IMG/VR virus record: IMGVR_UViG_3300009594_000005
Coordinates: 1-55,502 of that record
DNA from: a virus
Direction: 5' to 3' (one strand)
Length of the DNA: 55,502 nt
Notes under the pieces: model-generated
Seen by the model: only the letters and a program-made list of their open reading frames with translations
Told to the model about the DNA's origin: nothing
Database searches by the model: none
Position numbers and translations under genes: made by a program
Part shown: piece by piece, positions 49,288 through 55,502 of the stretch
Layout: every line of letters begins with the position of its first letter
Position numbering within the stretch: the first letter of the stretch is position 1

Positions 49288-49787
49288 ACGTAGTCCCATC
49301 GGTCGTATACACCCCGATATTTACCCGCATTCACATCCCACAGGTACGAAAACAGTTGTTCCCATGAGTCGAACATGGACTCATGAGGGATGAAACCGTA
49401 GTACCACAGCGGGATGTATTCTTTCCCCTGCTCGCAAACCAGCAAAGTCGGCTTCTTAGCGTTACTGCTATTGATGATCTCGTGGTGCGTTCCGGTCGTC
49501 GGTACAGGATATGGTAGATTTGCGATGATAAAGTCGCTTCTATCAACCATACATAAGTCTTTACGGACGAAAGCCCTGGCGATCCTCGCCATCGTCTCGT
49601 AGTCCTTGCTCTCCCTGGCCTTGTATAGATCGGCAGCCCATTGCTGCTTGGGGTCGGCGAACGGGTCGAACAAATCTACCCCGAACTCTTCTACTAGCAC
49701 TTTTCTAGGTAGATCACGCCAGTTATGACCGGCCCCATGCTCAATAGGGCCAGATAGATAGCACCGCTTGCCTCGTAGAACAGACAT
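49272..49787 (-). CDS. Nucleoside 2-deoxyribosyltransferase-like protein
   Basis: 171 residues with the family pattern: CYLSGPIEHGAGHNWRDLPR near the start, LFDPFADPKQ, RKDLCMVDRSDFIIANL, and GTHHEIINSSNAKKPTLLVC with the catalytic-Glu region. The C-terminal Trp/Tyr-rich segment is longer than usual. Such enzymes exchange or release nucleobases and serve phage nucleotide metabolism. It is the only minus-strand gene in the 35-kb virion block, and so looks like an inserted cargo gene. Confidence 0.75.
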   Translation of the reverse strand: MSVLRGKRCYLSGPIEHGAGHNWRDLPRKVLVEEFGVDLFDPFADPKQQWAADLYKARESKDYETMARIARAFVRKDLCMVDRSDFIIANLPYPVPTTGTHHEIINSSNAKKPTLLVCEQGKEYIPLWYYGFIPHESMFDSWEQLFSYLWDVNAGKYRGVYDRWDYVYGLV

Positions 49788-49841
49788 TTCAACCTCCTCT
49801 AACTCTACTAGGATGCCGCATTATCTTTGAAAGGGAATAAA

Positions 49842-50606
49842 ATGTCAATCTCTGAAATAGTACCTGTTACCCCTGTAGTAGCCCTTCAGAAAATAGATGA
49901 AGTCCTCAAGCTAGACCCTGTGGATAGACACAGCTTCTTTCAACTCAAATACTTCGTCATTAACAAGGAGCCTACCCACCAATCCAAACTCTGGAGATGT
50001 GTTCGAGAAATATCCTCTAGGAAAGATGCTATAGAAGCCATTTTGTTGGAATTAGACGAACAAAAGGACCAACTAGAACTGGCAGGAATTGAAGAAGCAC
50101 GACTCCACGGCAAGCCTAGTGCTTTTGGAATAGAGCCGCCCGACGACGAACTATATCAGCGAGAAAAAGAAATCAAGTTACGTCAAGTCAATCGCAAGAA
50201 AGACTCGATACAGAAGAACATACATAATCTAGAAGTGCGGCTCAAGTATGCACAAGAGGAAGCATTGTTCTTCGTTGAGGCATTCAAATCCTTGGAGAAA
50301 AAGGAGGAAATCAAGCCCTTCGATGACCTGGAATCGCAGAAGGAATACTGGAACGAGAAGTTCAAACATAAGTTCAGGTTGAGCAGTATCTTGGGATTCC
50401 GCCCCGATCTTGATTTGGTCGAAACCATTTTGACTCTCAACGATGATGCCCCTGTGAAGAGAGAAATCGTCGGAATGATAGCCGAAATTCAAAACAGGGC
50501 ATTAACAGCAGCGAGGGAAAGGCCCCAACAACAGAAAGCTCTTACCCCGCTGCCGGAAGAGCCGCTGACCCTTAGTACGGTAGATAAGGAAAGAAATGCC
50601 AACTAG
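49842..50606 (+). CDS. Coiled-coil hypothetical protein, 254 aa
   Basis: I prefer the ATG at 49842 (after AAAGGGAATAAA) to the TTG at 49827. Residues about 60-150 form a long charged helix pair (EAILLELDEQKDQLELAGIE, KKDSIQKNIHNLEVRLKYAQ). A C-terminal domain (FRLSSILGFRPDLDLVETIL) follows, with a Gln/Pro tail. It stands just before three related fibre genes, where chaperones or adaptors of fibres are expected; that role is inferred from position. No family recognised. Confidence 0.55.
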   Translation: MSISEIVPVTPVVALQKIDEVLKLDPVDRHSFFQLKYFVINKEPTHQSKLWRCVREISSRKDAIEAILLELDEQKDQLELAGIEEARLHGKPSAFGIEPPDDELYQREKEIKLRQVNRKKDSIQKNIHNLEVRLKYAQEEALFFVEAFKSLEKKEEIKPFDDLESQKEYWNEKFKHKFRLSSILGFRPDLDLVETILTLNDDAPVKREIVGMIAEIQNRALTAARERPQQQKALTPLPEEPLTLSTVDKERNAN

Positions 50607-51648
50607 AGTTTCAAGTCTAGACAGTGGGTATGTCGCTGGGGATTTGTCGATCTACCCGCAAACCCTTGATGACAAAGAGACGTTGTACGAAGCCCGCAAC
50701 AATGCCGAAACCACGCTCAAGCAGAGCATGACCTACAACGCCAAGAATATAGTTGTTGAAGATGCTTCTGGGTTTCCTCCCAACGGCCTTCTCCGTATTG
50801 GCCCCAAGAGCGGCGTCCCTGGAATGGCCGAGCTTGTGTACTACGGCAAGAAGGCTGGGAACGTATTCGGTGAATTGATTCGGGGCTTCGCTGGTTCTAG
50901 ACAAAACTCGTGGCCTGCGGGGGGCTATGTAGCCAATTCTGTAATGGCAGAACACCATAATGCCTTGAAAGATGCATTGCTCAATATAGAACACAACATA
51001 GGGCTGAAGGATTTCCCAGACCCGCTATCCCTGAATGGCATGTTGAAAAATTTGGAAAGTAGATTCCTCGCACCAAAGCCTATTTTTCGTGGGTTCCCCT
51101 TGAAAGGACCGCCCGGCCTGAAGGTGAGATTCCAAAACTTCTCAGGAGGGGATGTCATTCGTTTTCTATGGGATTTTGGAGACGGCACAACCTCAATCGA
51201 GAGGAACCCAACTCATGCATACCCTCAAAAGGGTTTCTATACGATCAAGTTGAACATCATCACCAGCACTGGTGCCCAAGGGATAGCGGTGAAAAGCAAC
51301 TATGTGAAGATTTCAGAAGATGAAAACATACCTTTCTTCTATGTGGAGAAAATTAGTGGCGACGAAGATTCGCAAGGGAGGGGCTATTCGGTAGAGTCGG
51401 CTATGGCCGAAGGCAAGCAGCCAGCGGTATACAGGTTCGTAGACCAAACCGATGGAGACATCTTCCAAAGGTATTGGGTGTTCGATGACGGCACCAACTT
51501 GAGTGTGACCGACCCAAACATACACACCACTACCTACTCTTACCCAAGCCCTAATGTCAATGGGTACGAGCCATCGTTGCTGATCGTATTTGCGAACCAG
51601 CAGCTAAAGCGTGTGTTCTTAAACACCCCGCCAATCAAGGTCGTCTAG
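50596..51648 (+). CDS. Tail fibre protein 1 with PKD domain, 350 aa
   Basis: The N-terminal 140 residues form a module shared with the next two genes (NIVVEDASGFPPNGLLRIG, then NVFGELIRGFAGS and NSVMAEHHNALKDALLNIE). A PKD domain follows at about 170-235, with IRFLWDFGDGTTSIERNPTH and KGFYTIKLN. A second, degenerate PKD-like repeat (FQRYWVFDDGTNLSVTDPN) lies near 300. It probably forms part of a fibre for surface recognition. Co-operonic with its paralogues. Confidence 0.75.
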   Translation: MPTRVSSLDSGYVAGDLSIYPQTLDDKETLYEARNNAETTLKQSMTYNAKNIVVEDASGFPPNGLLRIGPKSGVPGMAELVYYGKKAGNVFGELIRGFAGSRQNSWPAGGYVANSVMAEHHNALKDALLNIEHNIGLKDFPDPLSLNGMLKNLESRFLAPKPIFRGFPLKGPPGLKVRFQNFSGGDVIRFLWDFGDGTTSIERNPTHAYPQKGFYTIKLNIITSTGAQGIAVKSNYVKISEDENIPFFYVEKISGDEDSQGRGYSVESAMAEGKQPAVYRFVDQTDGDIFQRYWVFDDGTNLSVTDPNIHTTTYSYPSPNVNGYEPSLLIVFANQQLKRVFLNTPPIKVV

Positions 51649-51655
51649 GAGAAAT

Positions 51656-54004
51656 ATGACTATACCCAAACCAAGTGAATTTCCAACCAAGTTTGATTCA
51701 GACGACAATCTATTTCTCGTCCACGATTCGCTCCGGCTGGTACTGGCAGAAGACTACAACCCAGGAGATGCCAAGATAACGGTGGATGGCGATGCAGATG
51801 TTTTTCTGAAGTACCCGCCTACTGGAATCATCACTCTCACCGAACAGTGTAGCCACATCGATCAGAGAGCGATCACGTTTTATTACGGAGCCAAAGGAGC
51901 GGTCAACACCTTTGAGAAACTAGAACTCTTGGTGGGCTTCCCAGATGTAGTAAAGCCAAAACGGGCTACAAATGTAACCCAGAACGTGATGGCCCAACAC
52001 CATAACTATTTGAAGGATGCCGTCATAGCGATCCAGAAGTTTCTTGGCGTAAAAGGCACAGTAGACACAAAACCGCTTGGTGAAACCATCGAGGGCAGAA
52101 TCAACTTCCTCCGCAAGCTGGTACTCACGCCAAAAGCGTGGTTCTCGGTCAACAAAAGAGTTGGCCTAATCCCATTAGAAGTTGAATTCACAGAGCAAGC
52201 ATTCAGAACCGGCAATGGCTCTGATGTCACGTTCATCTGGGACTTCGAGGATCACACATGCTCTGCCATATCGATCATATCTACCGTCTCTGGGATTTCG
52301 ATTATTTCGGGAGCATCGTGCATCTGCACGCTCTCAACCATATCAGTTACTAACGTAGTCCCAATCAGCGAAACCAATGTAAGCGTCATCGACATAGACG
52401 GAGGCACGTTAAAGAAGACTTATACCGTCCCAGGGAAGTACAGTGTAAAACTCACGGTGAGAAATCAATATGGTGAGGACTCCGTGCTATTTGAAGATTT
52501 GATTAACGCAAGGATTCCAGCACCAGATGAGGCGGTAATCAACTTCATTTCTAGGTCGGGGCAGATAATTACTCCTGGCTCACCATCCGGTGGTCCCTAC
52601 ACAACGCCGCCTAGAATCAGGTCGGCAGCCAATGCATTCATCGACATGCGGGTGGGTGCCGAAGACCCAGAAGACAATTCCAGTTTCAATCCGGCTACAG
52701 GCAGATCGTATGGTGGTGAGTTACTGGAAGATTTCAGTTCGGTAGACCCCATTATCGAATATACTTGGAATCTCGCCGATGATCTAGAACACCAAAACCT
52801 GCCTACGGCGAGGGCCGGATACAGCATTGGTGGTATCTACGATCTGGTGTTGAGAGTGGATACGCAATTGGGTGCATACAGAATTACAACCTATGAAGAC
52901 GCAATAGATGTCATTGAACGCAACAACATGTGGTTGTGGCTCTATGGGTCTGATGCCTTGACCGTGACCTCTTACGAGTTTGGCCTGCTAAGTGAGACTT
53001 TCAAGAAGTCGGTAGCGGGATTGCCGGTGGTCAAAAGTAATGCATTCCTAACAGGAACACATAACGAGACAGCGGCAAAGAGGGAATTTGAGAGAAATAC
53101 CGGCTTCACTCCCAGAGGCACTACACCTTCTGGCAGTGGCGGGTCAGCGTATTTGTTTTGGGCCAGTGGCGGCTCGCTTGCATCACAAACGATCAAGACG
53201 AGTGAGTACAACGGTTTTACAGACCTGTACTCCGATCCGGGCGACTTCCCTGTTACTATTACTCGCCCCTGGAATTGGGTATTCCTTAGTTCGGGCGAAA
53301 AGGCTTATTTTGTACTAGGTTCTGATGATACTCCGACGCCGTTCACAAACGAATCCCTACAGAAAATCGGCAGACTAGATTTAGCATCTAATGTGTTCTC
53401 GACCGATCTCATTTCGCTAGCCTTCTACAAAAACGGTGCAAACGAGTTACAGAATCACCCGGTAGGGACGCTGGGATACGATGGGTCTGGCGAGCCATTG
53501 GCTGGCAGGTTTGCAGTCTATCGGTCGGCCTGGAAGGATAATGTAGGGTACTTCTTGAGAAACGACAATGTAGGCAGCTTCTTTAAGATCAAAAACTTCT
53601 ACAGAACAGAGGGAACAACAGGTGATCCATTCTTAGCTTTGAAGAAGCTCCCAGATATGAGCGGTCCTGTAAGGGTGGAAGGACAGTTGATCCCGCTATC
53701 CAATGGCGTCTACTTCTTCGGTAATTCTGGAAGCATATCTGCCTACAACGACTCCGCTGGTGTCTGGGAAACTGGTGGTCCTAGTTCAAATTCGGTCTCG
53801 TTCCGTTCGGTACAGGACGTGACCACAAGTGGTTTTGATAACCCTGCTAACACGCTCCTGGGTACTTCAGACAGCGACAAGGTTGTATACCTGAGCTTTG
53901 ACTATAGCCCCAATGCTTTCGTGAAGTTCAACGCACAAGAATTAACTTTCACCAACATGGGCGGCAGACCTAGTGGAACTCAGTGGATAATGGGAGTCTT
54001 CTGA
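51656..54004 (+). CDS. Tail fibre protein 2 with interrupted PKD domain and beta-propeller-like end, 782 aa
   Basis: Module 1 (about 1-140) matches the previous gene, including TQNVMAQHHNYLKDAVIAI. The PKD domain starts with VTFIWDFEDH and resumes with KTYTVPGKYSVKLTVRN; between them sits a 50-residue Ile/Ser/Val-rich insert. A further PKD-like unit lies at about 280-420. The last 330 residues (LSSGEKAYFVLGSDD, YFFGNSGSISAYND) look like Kelch-type propeller blades. Likely the receptor-binding fibre. Confidence 0.7.
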   Translation: MTIPKPSEFPTKFDSDDNLFLVHDSLRLVLAEDYNPGDAKITVDGDADVFLKYPPTGIITLTEQCSHIDQRAITFYYGAKGAVNTFEKLELLVGFPDVVKPKRATNVTQNVMAQHHNYLKDAVIAIQKFLGVKGTVDTKPLGETIEGRINFLRKLVLTPKAWFSVNKRVGLIPLEVEFTEQAFRTGNGSDVTFIWDFEDHTCSAISIISTVSGISIISGASCICTLSTISVTNVVPISETNVSVIDIDGGTLKKTYTVPGKYSVKLTVRNQYGEDSVLFEDLINARIPAPDEAVINFISRSGQIITPGSPSGGPYTTPPRIRSAANAFIDMRVGAEDPEDNSSFNPATGRSYGGELLEDFSSVDPIIEYTWNLADDLEHQNLPTARAGYSIGGIYDLVLRVDTQLGAYRITTYEDAIDVIERNNMWLWLYGSDALTVTSYEFGLLSETFKKSVAGLPVVKSNAFLTGTHNETAAKREFERNTGFTPRGTTPSGSGGSAYLFWASGGSLASQTIKTSEYNGFTDLYSDPGDFPVTITRPWNWVFLSSGEKAYFVLGSDDTPTPFTNESLQKIGRLDLASNVFSTDLISLAFYKNGANELQNHPVGTLGYDGSGEPLAGRFAVYRSAWKDNVGYFLRNDNVGSFFKIKNFYRTEGTTGDPFLALKKLPDMSGPVRVEGQLIPLSNGVYFFGNSGSISAYNDSAGVWETGGPSSNSVSFRSVQDVTTSGFDNPANTLLGTSDSDKVVYLSFDYSPNAFVKFNAQELTFTNMGGRPSGTQWIMGVF

Positions 54005-54054
54005 AATAGGTCACAGGGAGGGTAAATAGAAAGTAACAGGTTAAGAGGAAAAGA

Positions 54055-55502
54055 ATGCCAATAGGTTATCCGCCGCTACCAGTATTTCCTTTAGCGTTGG
54101 ACTCCGACAGAACCCTATTTCTCGTTCACAACACAGCGGAGGCAGAACTAGCTGCCGACAATCAGCCGTGGGCCGAAGAAATTCAGGTTGTACCGGTGAA
54201 CGCTGATGCTTCGGAGCAATGGGCGGACAACGGGTTTGCCAACCTAAACGGCGAACTATTCTACTATGATGCTGTAGAAAAAAATGGCTTTGGCAAGGTC
54301 TTTAAGCTCAAACGGTGTGCTAGAAACCTGGGGGGCAAAAAGACACAATTCAACGCTGCTGGAAGGGGTAGTATCGTTAGAGGCTATGTTATAGCCGAAC
54401 ACCATAATCAAATCGTTCAGGCGGTTTTGAACATCGAGGAGTTCGTTGGCAAGAACTTGTCAGAAGACCCGGAAACCATCGATTTCAAGATCAGGAACCT
54501 AGCTGACGAGCCGGATTGCATCGATGATCATGAGTGCCCAGATGTAACCTTTAACTTCCAGATAGTGGAAGAAGGAAGCGATAATTGCACAGGCACGCTG
54601 GCAAGGTACGATGTCGATGTACAGGGTAACTTCACTAGTTTTAGAATAGACTTCGGCGACGGCAACTTTACAACTTCGGAACAATCTGGAGAACACAGAT
54701 ACCCGCCTAATGCCACAATCGATCCCGTAGTAACCGTCTCGAACAACAAATGCGAGGTAGTTCAGACGCCTATCGAGCGAACCAACCCAGAGGAGCCGCC
54801 GAAAGCCGACAAGCCTGAGTTGTTCACGGTCCCGATTCCAGAGATTGTAATACCGCCGTTTGTGACACCGGACATTACAACCCCTGAAACGACGTTAACC
54901 ACGCCGCCAATTGTGTTGCCCTGCATAAGTGGCACCACTGGTCAAACCGACATTACGATCCCGTCAATAATTCAGATCGACCCACCGATCCCCACAGTCA
55001 TCAGTATAAGCATAGTTTTGCCTACGCTTACTCCAATCAGTTTGGTTGTGCCAGAGATTACGCCAATCTCGGTAACGGGGCCTCAATTCAGCCCTATCAC
55101 CATTGCTGGGCCAAGCTACAGTCCGTTTAGCATCAGTGGGCCAAGCTACAGTCCGTTCAGCATCAGTGGGCCAAGTTATAGTCCGTTCTCGATCACAGGA
55201 CCGAGTTATTCTCCGTTCTCGATCACAGGACCGAGCTATTCTCCGTTCTCAATTACAGGGCCTACTTACACCCCGTTCTCGATCACAGGACCAGAATACA
55301 GTCCGTTCAGCATTACAGGACCGAGTTATTCTCCGTTCTCGATCACAGGGCCGGAGTACAGTCCGATTAGCATCACAGGGCCGACGTATACTCCGTTCTC
55401 GATTACAGGACCAGAATACAGTCCATTCAGCATCACAGGGCCGGAGTACAGTCCGATTAGCATCACAGGGCCGACGTACACCCCGTTCTCGATCACAGGA
55501 CC
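54055..55502 (+). CDS. Tail fibre protein 3 with decapeptide repeats (runs off right edge)
   Basis: The frame opens at the ATG at 54055 after AAGAGGAAAAGA and is still open at the window end (482 codons). Residues 1-150 match the shared fibre module ([38 protein letters not shown]). A PKD-like unit follows ([16 protein letters not shown], about 200), then a Thr/Pro/Ile-rich stalk and 14 exact decapeptide repeats (55078 onwards). The C-terminal tip is outside the window. Confidence 0.75.
   Translation, partial: MPIGYPPLPVFPLALDSDRTLFLVHNTAEAELAADNQPWAEEIQVVPVNADASEQWADNGFANLNGELFYYDAVEKNGFGKVFKLKRCARNLGGKKTQFNAAGRGSIVRGYVIAEHHNQIVQAVLNIEEFVGKNLSEDPETIDFKIRNLADEPDCIDDHECPDVTFNFQIVEEGSDNCTGTLARYDVDVQGNFTSFRIDFGDGNFTTSEQSGEHRYPPNATIDPVVTVSNNKCEVVQTPIERTNPEEPPKADKPELFTVPIPEIVIPPFVTPDITTPETTLTTPPIVLPCISGTTGQTDITIPSIIQIDPPIPTVISISIVLPTLTPISLVVPEITPISVTGPQFSPITIAGPSYSPFSISGPSYSPFSISGPSYSPFSITGPSYSPFSITGPSYSPFSITGPTYTPFSITGPEYSPFSITGPSYSPFSITGPEYSPISITGPTYTPFSITGPEYSPFSITGPEYSPISITGPTYTPFSITG
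55078..55502 (+). repeat. Fourteen 30-bp repeats encoding a decapeptide
   Basis: Units of exactly 30 bases encode GP-x-[YF]-[ST]-P-[FI]-[ST]-I-[TSA], with the third residue S, E, T or Q. There are 14 complete units and 5 bases of the next before the edge. Codons vary (TAC/TAT, AGC/TCG), so some units have diverged while others are near-identical and recently duplicated. Confidence 0.95.

Noticed and set aside
55078-55502. CRISPR array (regular 30-bp repeats)
   Set aside because: The units are contiguous without spacers, are in frame, and encode a clear decapeptide in an open fibre gene.

Overview
The window looks like about 55 kb of a large contractile-tailed (myovirus, T4-like) phage genome, or a prophage of that type. 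The right-hand 35 kb is a virion-assembly block read almost entirely on the plus strand. It runs from small structural proteins (20.0-23.0 kb) through a giant 4142-residue tape measure protein (23.0-35.5 kb) and a full baseplate series to tail-fibre proteins. The baseplate series is a tube/hub adaptor, gp53-like wedge, gp27-like hub, gp5-like spike, gp25-like wedge, gp6/J-like wedge and P2 I-like protein. The last fibre gene runs off the right edge inside a perfect 30-bp repeat. Capsid, portal, terminase and replication genes are not in the window. The host is unknown; some small proteins recall families I associate with planctomycetes and other soil or freshwater bacteria, which is weak evidence.

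The left 20 kb is an accessory region with frequent strand switches. It carries a small heat-shock protein, a SAM methyltransferase, a Dda/RecD2-type helicase, a ClpP-like protease, a histidine phosphatase, an HD hydrolase, a C39-type peptidase, two zincin-like proteins, a HAD phosphatase, a membrane protein, several zinc-ribbon or Cys-rich miniproteins and many unknowns. Several small genes here seem to be broken by single-base indels, while the 34 kb of tail genes are open throughout, apart from one gene next to a TnpB remnant.

Three things stand out. (1) Between 2.0 and 2.7 kb, on the minus strand, lies a large structured RNA with a plausible promoter and a strong intrinsic terminator. It contains two tRNA-like folds whose halves are in circularly permuted order (T arm and 3' acceptor strand first, 5' acceptor strand and D arm later). 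One of them reassembles into a complete CAU-anticodon cloverleaf. (2) Five otherwise unrelated proteins share an N-terminal 'FK-x-W-L' type motif followed by an L-x-E|A/G-like site. This resembles the T4 capsid-targeting sequence and prohead-protease cleavage site, and suggests a set of packaged, possibly injected proteins. One is a nucleotidyltransferase homologue lacking its catalytic Asp pair. (3) Two tandem SET-domain-like genes sit inside the tail-fibre block, beside a frameshifted gene fused to the C-terminal end of an IS200/IS605 TnpB.

Functionally, the tape measure and baseplate genes would build a long contractile tail and the PKD-containing fibres would recognise the host. The accessory genes probably modify host RNA, protein and membrane functions early in infection.
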